The position numbers and the translations under genes are program-made. The notes beneath the pieces were generated by a model, which saw only the letters and a program-made list of their open reading frames with translations, was not told the origin of the DNA and did not search any database. A DNA stretch of 59,979 nt from SVTX01 sp045632305 (GTDB lineage Bacteria > Bacillota > Clostridia > Oscillospirales > CAG-272): contig JAZQWL010000006.1 of assembly GCA_045632305.1 (NCBI GenBank), forward strand, positions 1-59,979, written 5' to 3'. Positions 15,514 to 22,676 of the stretch are shown here, piece after piece. The number at the start of each line of letters is the position of its first letter. Position 1 is the stretch's first letter.

Positions 15514-16509
15514 GTGCAGATAATCACAATTAAAAAGAACGACGCGGGACAGCGACTTGACAAATTCCTTGCAAAAGCGGTTTGCGGTCTTCCCGCGTCG
15601 CTTATGTATAAGTACATAAGAACTAAAAAAATCAAGGTGAACCGTAAGCGCGCCGACGAAAAGTATATGCTTTGCGAGGGCGACGAGATTCAGCTTTTCA
15701 TAAGAGACGAATTCTTCTCATCTCCCGAAAAGGATACGGGCGCCTTGGCACGAATCAAACCGAAGATTGATATCGTGTACGAGGATGAAAATATAATACT
15801 TTGCAACAAGCGTCCGGGCGTGCTTGTCCACGAGGACGACAGCGCAAAGGAAAATACGCTTATTATGCACATTCAGGCGTATTTGTATAATAAGGGTGAG
15901 TACGATCCCGAAGACGAGCAGTCATTTGCTCCCGCACTCTGTAATCGAATTGACAGAAATACGGGCGGAATCGTTATTGCCGCAAAAAACGCCGCGGCTC
16001 TTCGCGAGATGAATGAGAAGATAAAGAACGATGAGATCAGAAAGTTCTATATCTGCGCGGTTCACGGCAAAATGCCCAAGCCGTCGGATACGCTCTACGG
16101 ATATCTTAAAAAGGACGCAAAGAACAACACCGTAAAGATCTCCGACCGCGAGATGACGGGATACAAGAATATTATCACTAAATATCGTTCGCTCGTATCC
16201 GCAGCAGGAAACACCTTACTTGAGGTTGAGCTTGTAACGGGCAGAACTCACCAGATAAGAGCGCACATGGCTCATATCGGTCATCCGCTTCTCGGTGACG
16301 GTAAATACGGTATTAATCGCGACGACAGAGATAGTGGCTACAAATATCAGGCGCTTTATTCCTACCGCCTTATCTTTGACTTTAAGGATAACTCGGGAAC
16401 TCTCGGTTATCTTCGCGGCCGTCAGGTCTCCCTTGACCCCCACGACATCTGGTTTGTGCAGAATTTCGCGGGCGGATATGAAAAAATCTCGGCTATTTCT
16501 AAAAAATAA
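15514..16509 (+). CDS. RluA-family 23S rRNA pseudouridine synthase
   Basis: A 331-residue RNA-modifying enzyme. An S4 RNA-binding domain comes first (about 10-62: DAGQRLDKFLAK through VNRKRADEKYMLCEGDEIQ), then the catalytic domain with Asp147 in NRIDRNTGG, and GRTHQIRAHMAHIGHPLLGDGKYG near the end, the RluA family signature. The GTG start at 15514 is one base after the upp stop. No good ribosome site precedes it, so translation is probably coupled to upp. The arrangement is closest to RluC/RluD-type enzymes; the target uridines cannot be told. Confidence 0.9.
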   Translation: MQIITIKKNDAGQRLDKFLAKAVCGLPASLMYKYIRTKKIKVNRKRADEKYMLCEGDEIQLFIRDEFFSSPEKDTGALARIKPKIDIVYEDENIILCNKRPGVLVHEDDSAKENTLIMHIQAYLYNKGEYDPEDEQSFAPALCNRIDRNTGGIVIAAKNAAALREMNEKIKNDEIRKFYICAVHGKMPKPSDTLYGYLKKDAKNNTVKISDREMTGYKNIITKYRSLVSAAGNTLLEVELVTGRTHQIRAHMAHIGHPLLGDGKYGINRDDRDSGYKYQALYSYRLIFDFKDNSGTLGYLRGRQVSLDPHDIWFVQNFAGGYEKISAISKK

Positions 16510-16520
16510 GAGAGAAGAAT

Positions 16521-18164
16521 ATGCTTATAAACAAACGATTTTTTATAAAATTCAGATACCTTATCGCGCCTATATGCGGAATACTTATGGCTCTGCCTCT
16601 CGTCTATTCCGCGCTTGGTATCCTGCAGTGGATATCCTTGATCCCCACCGCGATAATTCTATATTTTCTGGTTGACGATATACAAGTAAAGGGTAAGAAG
16701 ATATACACATTCGGTCTTTCGTATTTTTTTCCGTTTTATATTGTGGTATTCCATTGGTTTTATTATATGCATCCGATGGATTTCGCAGGACTTTCGGGCG
16801 CGGCATCCCTCTTTGTAGTAACCCTCGCGTGCGTGGGTATGGCTATTTTTCAGGCGGCTGCGGCGGCGTGTATTTTCCCCGTGTTTGCATGGATATCAAG
16901 AGGAATATTTGTGCGCCTCAATCCCATTTTGAAGCCGTTTTTGCTTGCGGCGATGTTTATCTTCGTCGAGTGGTCGCAGACGCTTTTCTGGTGGGGTGTT
17001 CCGTGGGGACGTCTTTCGCTCGGTCAGCTTGATTATTCCGTAGTAGTACAGCCCGCGTCAGTTCTCGGCTCGTACTTTGTTTCGTTCGTTCTGGTGCTTG
17101 TGAATGCCCTTATCGCTTACTCACTTCTCGGAATGGCGAAGGCAAAGCTCGCATCGTATATTTGCATCGGTACGGTTATCTTTCAGTTCGTATTCGGCGG
17201 CGTTATGTACTACTTCAATTCACGTGTCGACGGGTGCAAGACTGTTAAAATGGCGGCGGCTCAGGACACCGTTTCCAACGAGGACAAGTGGGGCGACGGT
17301 AAGACGCAGTATGAAAAATACCTTTATACAATTGACGTTTACGGCAGATTGACCGAGGAGGCGGCGCGCAAAGGAGCAGCCGTGGTAGTATGGCCCGAAA
17401 CAGTGCTTCCTTATACGTTCTATAAGAACGATTACATGGTTGCCGATATGTCCAAGCTCGCAAAAGAAAACAATATTACAATACTGTTCTCCACGTTTAC
17501 CGAAGCTGAGGGCGGCGGACTTTATAATTCCATAGTTCAGGTAAATCCCGACGGAACGTTCGGGGACACTGTATACGCTAAGCAGCATCTCGTTCCTTTC
17601 GGTGAGTTTTTGCCGATGGAAAATTTCATAAAGGCAATTGCGCCTCCGTTAGCTGAGCTTGCCCAGACCGACAATATTGTCGCGGGAGAGGATAGCGTTG
17701 TGCTTGAAACTGCGGCGGGACGCGTGGGTGGACTTATCTGCTTTGACTCTATTTACGAGGATCTTGCGATAAATTCAGTTCGCAACGGCGCAGATGTCAT
17801 GATTATTTCTACAAATGATGCGTGGTTCCGTCAGTCTGCGGCACTTTCTATGCATTACTCTCAGGCCCGCATGCGCGCGATAGAATGCGGCAGATACGTT
17901 GTCCGTTCCGCAAATACGGGAATTTCCGCGATAATTACCTCCACTGGCGAGCCGCTTGATATTTGCGGAGCGGGTGAGGTAGGTGAGGTCACTGAGGACG
18001 TTTATCTTAGAGAAAACAGAACGGTCTACTCATATATTGGTGACACGTTTGTCTATCTTCTCATCGCTTTTATCTGTGCTGTTACCGTGATTTCATTGGC
18101 GCAGTTTTTCCGTGCGCTGTCGAGAAAAATCAAAGAGGTCGAAAAGGGAAATTCCAATTCTTAA
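16521..18164 (+). CDS. lnt: apolipoprotein N-acyltransferase
   Basis: A 547-residue membrane enzyme that adds a third acyl chain to the N-terminal Cys of lipoproteins. Six or so membrane helices fill the first 230 residues, with FWWGVPWGRLSLGQ near 156. A nitrilase-type domain faces outward, with catalytic Glu293 (WPET), Lys354 (AKQHLVPFGE) and Cys407 (ICFDSIYED). A last helix lies near 507-530. The triad is complete, so the enzyme should be active. Lnt is standard in Proteobacteria and patchy in Firmicutes, which makes it notable here. The next gene encodes a lipoprotein. It starts 11 bases after the pseudouridine synthase gene. Confidence 0.93.
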   Translation: MLINKRFFIKFRYLIAPICGILMALPLVYSALGILQWISLIPTAIILYFLVDDIQVKGKKIYTFGLSYFFPFYIVVFHWFYYMHPMDFAGLSGAASLFVVTLACVGMAIFQAAAAACIFPVFAWISRGIFVRLNPILKPFLLAAMFIFVEWSQTLFWWGVPWGRLSLGQLDYSVVVQPASVLGSYFVSFVLVLVNALIAYSLLGMAKAKLASYICIGTVIFQFVFGGVMYYFNSRVDGCKTVKMAAAQDTVSNEDKWGDGKTQYEKYLYTIDVYGRLTEEAARKGAAVVVWPETVLPYTFYKNDYMVADMSKLAKENNITILFSTFTEAEGGGLYNSIVQVNPDGTFGDTVYAKQHLVPFGEFLPMENFIKAIAPPLAELAQTDNIVAGEDSVVLETAAGRVGGLICFDSIYEDLAINSVRNGADVMIISTNDAWFRQSAALSMHYSQARMRAIECGRYVVRSANTGISAIITSTGEPLDICGAGEVGEVTEDVYLRENRTVYSYIGDTFVYLLIAFICAVTVISLAQFFRALSRKIKEVEKGNSNS

Positions 18165-18200
18165 AATTTCTTAATTTTGGATTTAGTGGCTTAAAATCCC

Positions 18201-18229
18201 TTGACAAATAACGGTTTAAATGATACCAT
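18201..18229 (+). promoter_or_regulatory. promoter of the small lipoprotein gene
   Basis: TTGACA (18201-18206), a 17-base spacer and TACCAT (18224-18229). A TATATA run directly follows. The -35 is perfect and the -10 weak. Confidence 0.6.
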
Positions 18230-18299
18230 ATATATAGTAAAAGAAAGCAAATTTTGTTTTTTTGAACTAAATGTTGTATGACAAAAAGGAGAAATTACA

Positions 18300-18716
18300 A
18301 TGAAGACTTTTGTTAAGATTATTGCTTTGGCACTCGTAACAGTATTTGTATGCGCTACACTCGCTTCCTGCGCTCTTATGGCTCCCAACGCGGATCCCGA
18401 GAAGGCAGAAAAGTCCCTCGAAAAGAAGGGCTATAAGGTTGAATTGATTGACGACAAGTACAGCTTGGGCTTTGCTTCTCTCGCGACAGGCGTTTCCGAT
18501 CTCGAATGTGTTCTTACAGCTGTTGATAAGGAAGATAAGGACGAAACAGTTACGGTTTACTACTTCGCCGAAAAGGAATCTGCTGACGAGGCATGGGAAA
18601 AGTACTTCGAAAAGCTTGCTGAAAAGGCAAAGGAAGAAGACTCCGACATTATCGTTAAGAAGAGCGGTAAGATGATCTGGTATGGTACTAAGAAGGCAAT
18701 CAACGCTGCAAAGTAA
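18300..18716 (+). CDS. small uncharacterised lipoprotein
   Basis: 138 residues. A lipoprotein signal peptide ends in LASC, so Cys24 is the lipidated residue. The mature part is acidic and lysine-rich, with a likely alpha/beta fold (GYKVELIDD, VTVYYFAEKESADEAWEKYFEKLAEKAKEE, SGKMIWYGTKKAINAAK). No family is recognised. It has its own promoter and terminator directly after lnt, so it may be a substrate of that enzyme. The ribosome site is AAAGGAG. Confidence 0.85.
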   Translation: MKTFVKIIALALVTVFVCATLASCALMAPNADPEKAEKSLEKKGYKVELIDDKYSLGFASLATGVSDLECVLTAVDKEDKDETVTVYYFAEKESADEAWEKYFEKLAEKAKEEDSDIIVKKSGKMIWYGTKKAINAAK

Positions 18717-18738
18717 TTTTTGATTTATTATAATAATG

Positions 18739-18766
18739 GGAACCGTATCTGCGGTTCCTTTTATTT
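18739..18766 (+). terminator. terminator of the lipoprotein gene
   Basis: A 7-bp stem GGAACCG / CGGTTCC with a 6-base loop, followed by TTTTATTTTT. Confidence 0.85.
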
Positions 18767-18798
18767 TTCTCTTGAGGAATATATTTTTGTAAAACCTC

Positions 18799-18827
18799 TT
18801 GGCAAACGAAGGATTATGTGATATAAT
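18799..18827 (+). promoter_or_regulatory. promoter of dxs
   Basis: TTGGCA (18799-18804), a 17-base spacer and TATAAT (18822-18827), 36 bases before the dxs start. Confidence 0.8.
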
Positions 18828-18863
18828 AAAAAAGATGTATTTCGTATCAAATTGGAGAAAAAT

Positions 18864-20777
18864 ATGGAGCAGAAGGATTATAAATATCTTAACAGAATAA
18901 AAAATCCCGATGATCTTAAGCAAATAAAGAAGGAGGAAATCCCGACGCTTTGCTCTGAGATCAGAGATTGCCTGATCGCTCGCGTTGAAGAAAACGGTGG
19001 ACATCTTGCGTCAAATCTCGGAGTCGTGGAGCTTTCGGTGGCAATACACAGGGTTTTTGACTGTCCGCGCGATCACGTAATTTTCGACGTCGGTCATCAG
19101 AGCTATATTCACAAGCTTATGACGGGCAGATTTGATGGCTTTGACACCTTGCGTCGCGGCGGTGGAATTTCGGGATTTACCAAACGAAGTGAGAGCGAAT
19201 ACGATTGCTTTGGAGCGGGACACAGCTCGACCTCGCTTTCTGCGGGACTTGGATTTGCAACCGCGGATAAGCTTTCGGGCTCTGACGCCTACACAGTGGT
19301 GGTGCTCGGAGACGGTGCATTCACGGGCGGCATGGTTCACGAGGCGCTTAACAATCTTGACAGCTCGCTCAAGCTTATCGTAATTTTAAATGAAAACGAA
19401 ATGTCCATATCGAAGAATATCGGTAAGTTTGCGTCAAATATGGCGAAAACACGAAACAAGGTAGGATATTTCAAGGCAAAGAGAGCAACCGCTAAATTTA
19501 TAAAAAAGATTCCGCTTATCGGTAAGCCCATGTTCCGCGGCTTTAAGAAGATTAAGAAGAGAATCAAGAATTTCTTCTACGGAAGTAATTATTTTGAGGA
19601 TATGGGGCTTTATTATCTCGGCCCTGTTGACGGAAACAGCTACGATGACATTGAAGCGCTCCTTGTGGAAGCCAAAAAGGCGGAGGGAAGCGTAATTATT
19701 CACACGAAAACCCAGAAGGGTCGCGGCTTTGATCCTGCGGAAAGATTCCCCGGTGAGTACCACGGAATTTCTCCGAAGAAAAAGATCATCACCGATGACG
19801 GTGAGCTTTTGCCGCCTAAAGACAGCTTTTCTCTTGAGATGGGAAGAGTTCTTACAGATATTGCCGCGGAGGATGAAAGGATTATTGCGATCACCGCCGC
19901 TATGTCGACGGGTACGGGGCTTGACGAGTTTGCCTCAAAGTATCCTGATAGATTTTTTGACGTAGGTATTGCGGAGGAGCATGCGGTAACTTATGCCGCG
20001 GCGCTCTCCTGCGGCGGTTATAAGCCGATCTTTGCGGTTTATTCGACCTTTTTGCAGAGGGGCTACGATCAGCTTATACATGACGTTGCCATTCAGGGGC
20101 TTCCCGTGACGTTCTGCATAGACAGAGCGGGACTTAACCAAGCTGACGGAGCAACTCATCACGGTATTTTTGACGTATCCTATCTTTCGAGCATTCCCGG
20201 CTTTAAAATTTATGCTCCTGTGTCCTACAGAGGACTTGAGGCGTCGATAATCGACGCACTGAAGAGCGGATGTCCCACGGCGATCCGTTATCCGAACGGC
20301 AAGGAGGACGCGGAGCTGATATCCGCATTCTACAAGTCGGATGAGGATTATAAGGAGCTTGGCGTCAAGTGTGATTTTGACACGGATAAACAACTCGACG
20401 CGCTTTACGTAACACACGGCAGATATGCGCGCGAGGTAATGCGAGCTACGGAAATTCTGAAGGCGAGCGGCACGGAGGCGGGAATAGCTCTCTGTGAGGT
20501 ATTGAAGCCCTACGGCGTATTGGCAGAGAAGATCAAGGGCGTGCTTGATACGACAGGTGTAAGAAGGATCATTTTCTGCGAGGAAGAGATAAAGGCGGGC
20601 GGATTTTCGATGATGCTATCGGAGGAAATGAGAAGACGCGGCTATCTTGACGGCGTTAAATACGATATAGTTGCAACGCTTGACAGCTTCGTAATTCAGG
20701 AAAAAGACGAGGATATTTATATAAGCGCGCATGTTGATGCAAATTCTCTTGTCCTCGCTTATAAAAATCTTCTCTGA
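18864..20777 (+). CDS. dxs: 1-deoxy-D-xylulose-5-phosphate synthase
   Basis: A 637-residue thiamine-diphosphate enzyme that joins pyruvate and glyceraldehyde 3-phosphate, the first step of the MEP isoprenoid route; DXP also feeds thiamine and pyridoxal synthesis. Landmarks are GGHLASNLG (His47), DVGHQSY (His78), the ThDP motif GDGAFTGGMVHEALNN (149-164), and the transketolase-type second half with FDVGIAEEHAVTYAAAL. The length is normal. The start is ATG 18864 with GGAG at the right spacing; an in-frame TTG at 18852 overlaps the ribosome site and is not used. It stands alone between its promoter and the SCIFF unit. Confidence 0.97.
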   Translation: MEQKDYKYLNRIKNPDDLKQIKKEEIPTLCSEIRDCLIARVEENGGHLASNLGVVELSVAIHRVFDCPRDHVIFDVGHQSYIHKLMTGRFDGFDTLRRGGGISGFTKRSESEYDCFGAGHSSTSLSAGLGFATADKLSGSDAYTVVVLGDGAFTGGMVHEALNNLDSSLKLIVILNENEMSISKNIGKFASNMAKTRNKVGYFKAKRATAKFIKKIPLIGKPMFRGFKKIKKRIKNFFYGSNYFEDMGLYYLGPVDGNSYDDIEALLVEAKKAEGSVIIHTKTQKGRGFDPAERFPGEYHGISPKKKIITDDGELLPPKDSFSLEMGRVLTDIAAEDERIIAITAAMSTGTGLDEFASKYPDRFFDVGIAEEHAVTYAAALSCGGYKPIFAVYSTFLQRGYDQLIHDVAIQGLPVTFCIDRAGLNQADGATHHGIFDVSYLSSIPGFKIYAPVSYRGLEASIIDALKSGCPTAIRYPNGKEDAELISAFYKSDEDYKELGVKCDFDTDKQLDALYVTHGRYAREVMRATEILKASGTEAGIALCEVLKPYGVLAEKIKGVLDTTGVRRIIFCEEEIKAGGFSMMLSEEMRRRGYLDGVKYDIVATLDSFVIQEKDEDIYISAHVDANSLVLAYKNLL

Positions 20778-20801
20778 TACGTAAAAAATTGCTTGCTTCT
20801 A

Positions 20802-20830
20802 TTGACAAAATTCTATCTCTATGCTATAAT
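20802..20830 (+). promoter_or_regulatory. strong promoter of the SCIFF unit
   Basis: Perfect consensus TTGACA (20802-20807), 17 bases, TATAAT (20825-20830), 33 bases before the peptide start. A good GGAGGA follows at 20851-20856. Confidence 0.9.
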
Positions 20831-20863
20831 GAAGTGTAAGAAAACCAAACGGAGGAACTTATC

Positions 20864-21010
20864 ATGAAAAGAATACAGACTCTCGAAACTCGCGATCTTG
20901 AAAAGAGCGTAGTAAACGGCGGTTGCGGCGAATGTCAGACATCCTGCCAGTCCGCATGCAAGACATCTTGCGGCGTTGCTAACCAGAACTGCGAGCAGAC
21001 AAACAACTAA
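20864..21010 (+). CDS. scfA: SCIFF ranthipeptide precursor
   Basis: A 48-residue peptide with an N-terminal leader (MKRIQTLETRDLEKSVVNGG) and a core with six cysteines at 21, 24, 28, 32, 36 and 43, interleaved with Thr, Ser, Gln and Asn. This is the pattern of SCIFF, six cysteines in forty-five residues. It is a near-universal clostridial RiPP precursor whose cysteines are thioether-linked, by a radical-SAM enzyme, to the alpha or side-chain carbons of acceptor residues. The maturase gene starts 98 bases downstream. A possible partial attenuator hairpin lies between them. The biological role of SCIFF is not established. Confidence 0.95.
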   Translation: MKRIQTLETRDLEKSVVNGGCGECQTSCQSACKTSCGVANQNCEQTNN

Positions 21011-21019
21011 TAAACATCA

Positions 21020-21062
21020 AGCCGTTTTGCTCTCTTTTACGGTAGGGCGGACGGCTATGTTT
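21020..21062 (+). terminator. possible attenuator between the SCIFF peptide and maturase
   Basis: AGCCGT (21020-21025) can pair with ACGGCT (21051-21056) over a 25-base loop, followed by ATG and five T. Weak on its own, but in the right place to reduce maturase expression relative to the peptide. Confidence 0.35.
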
Positions 21063-21108
21063 TTGCCAATTTTAGATTTTATTATATAAATTAAGGGGAC
21101 AGATTTAA

Positions 21109-22536
21109 ATGGTTCATCAGTACAAGCTTAACGGATATAATATTGTTATAGACGTTTTCAGCGGAGCGGTTCATTGTGTGGATGACGTTGCATACGATAT
21201 TATTGCGATGTATGAAAACACAAGCCGCGAGGATATTATAAAGACGATTCTTGAAAAGTACGGCGAGAGTGAGAACGTAACGGAGGCGGAGATCATCGAA
21301 TGCCTCGATGACGTAAAATCTCTTTGCGACGCGCACAAGCTTTATACAAAGGACACTTATGCCGATAAGGCGTTTGATTTCAAAAATAGAAATACGATCG
21401 TTAAGGCACTTTGCTTACATATTGCCCACACATGTAATCTTAACTGTGAATATTGCTTTGCAGCACAGGGTAAATATCACGGTGAGAGAGCGATGATGTC
21501 GCTTGAGGTAGGTAAGAAAGCTATCGATTATCTCGTAGAGCATTCGGGCACGAGAAGAAACCTTGAGGTCGACTTCTTTGGCGGCGAGCCGCTTATGAAC
21601 TTTGACGTGGTAAAGGGCATCGTTGAATATGCTCGAAGCATAGAAAAGGAACACAACAAGAATTTCAGATTTACGCTTACCACAAACGGTGTGCTTGTTG
21701 ATGATGACGTAATCGAATTTGCGAACCGTGAATGTCACAACGTTGTTTTGTCGCTTGACGGCAGACGTGACGTACACGATAATCTCAGAAAGACTGTAAA
21801 CGGACGCGGAAGCTACGATATGATCGTGCCGAAGTTCAAAAAGTTCGTTGAAGCAAGAGACGGCAAGGGTTATTACATGAGAGGCACGTTCACACACAAT
21901 AACGTGGACTTCACAAACGATATTTTCCACATGCTCGATCTCGGCTTTGATCAGCTTTCCATGGAGCCCGTTGTATGCGATCCCAAGGATTCCTATGCGC
22001 TCACTGAGGAGGATCTCCCCGTTCTTTTCGAGCAGTACGAGATCTTGGCAAAGAAGCTTATCGAGAGAAGACGCGAGGGCAAGCCCTTTACGTTCTATCA
22101 CTACATGCTTGACCTCGGTCACGGTCCTTGCATTTATAAGAGAATTTCGGGCTGCGGCTCGGGAACGGAATATATGGCTGTTACACCTTGGGGTGACCTT
22201 TACCCCTGCCATCAGTTCGTAGGCGATGAAAAGTACCTTCTCGGTAACCTCTGGGACGGAGTTACAAATACATCCGTTCGCGATGAGTTCAAGCTCTGCA
22301 ACGCTTATGCTCGTCCCGAATGTAAGGATTGCTGGGCAAAGCTTTACTGCAGTGGCGGTTGCGCGGCAAATGCGTACCATGCAACAGGTAGTATTACAGG
22401 TGTTTACGAGTACGGCTGCAAGCTCTTCAAGAAGAGAATTGAATGCGCCATTATGACTAAGGTTGCAGAATATGAGGATGGCATTCTCCCCGAGAATTCT
22501 TCCTCCTGCGACGGTTGCGCCGAGGATTGCGAATAA
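21109..22536 (+). CDS. scfB: SCIFF peptide radical-SAM maturase
   Basis: A 475-residue enzyme. A peptide-recognition (RRE-like) region fills the first 95 residues. The radical-SAM core has CNLNCEYC (Cys109, 113, 116), then DFFGGEPLMN and LTTNGVL. A SPASM domain holds further iron-sulfur clusters (ISGCGSGTEYMAVTPWGDLYPCHQF, then CKDCWAKLYCSGGCAANAYHATG and YEYGCKLFKKRIEC). It installs the thioether links in the upstream peptide. Its last residues are SSSCDGCAEDCE, a further Cys cluster past the SPASM domain whose spacing echoes the substrate. No dedicated protease or transporter gene is adjacent. The ribosome site is AGGGG, about ten bases from the ATG. Confidence 0.95.
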   Translation: MVHQYKLNGYNIVIDVFSGAVHCVDDVAYDIIAMYENTSREDIIKTILEKYGESENVTEAEIIECLDDVKSLCDAHKLYTKDTYADKAFDFKNRNTIVKALCLHIAHTCNLNCEYCFAAQGKYHGERAMMSLEVGKKAIDYLVEHSGTRRNLEVDFFGGEPLMNFDVVKGIVEYARSIEKEHNKNFRFTLTTNGVLVDDDVIEFANRECHNVVLSLDGRRDVHDNLRKTVNGRGSYDMIVPKFKKFVEARDGKGYYMRGTFTHNNVDFTNDIFHMLDLGFDQLSMEPVVCDPKDSYALTEEDLPVLFEQYEILAKKLIERRREGKPFTFYHYMLDLGHGPCIYKRISGCGSGTEYMAVTPWGDLYPCHQFVGDEKYLLGNLWDGVTNTSVRDEFKLCNAYARPECKDCWAKLYCSGGCAANAYHATGSITGVYEYGCKLFKKRIECAIMTKVAEYEDGILPENSSSCDGCAEDCE

Positions 22537-22540
22537 CCAA

Positions 22541-22644
22541 AACCTTTCTTGAAAAAAGGTTCTGGACTCCAAAGAACTTTTCGGAATGGTAAAAGATACT
22601 TTTATAGGCATATAAATTTTAGGGAACGACCTTTTGGGCGTTCC
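22541..22644 (+). other. two hairpins between scfB and mutS2
   Basis: AACCTTT (22541-22547) with AAAGGTT (22555-22561) follows the scfB stop and may be a weak terminator. GGAACG (22623-22628) with CGTTCC (22639-22644), plus inner CC/GG around TTTT, lies in the mutS2 leader. No U-run follows either. Confidence 0.4.
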
Positions 22645-22676
22645 GTCGAATAATAAAAATTAAAGGAGGGGTAAAT

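Noticed and set aside
21415..22611. Open frame of about 400 codons opposite the SCIFF maturase gene
   Set aside because: No family features. The radical-SAM gene on the plus strand explains the region fully.
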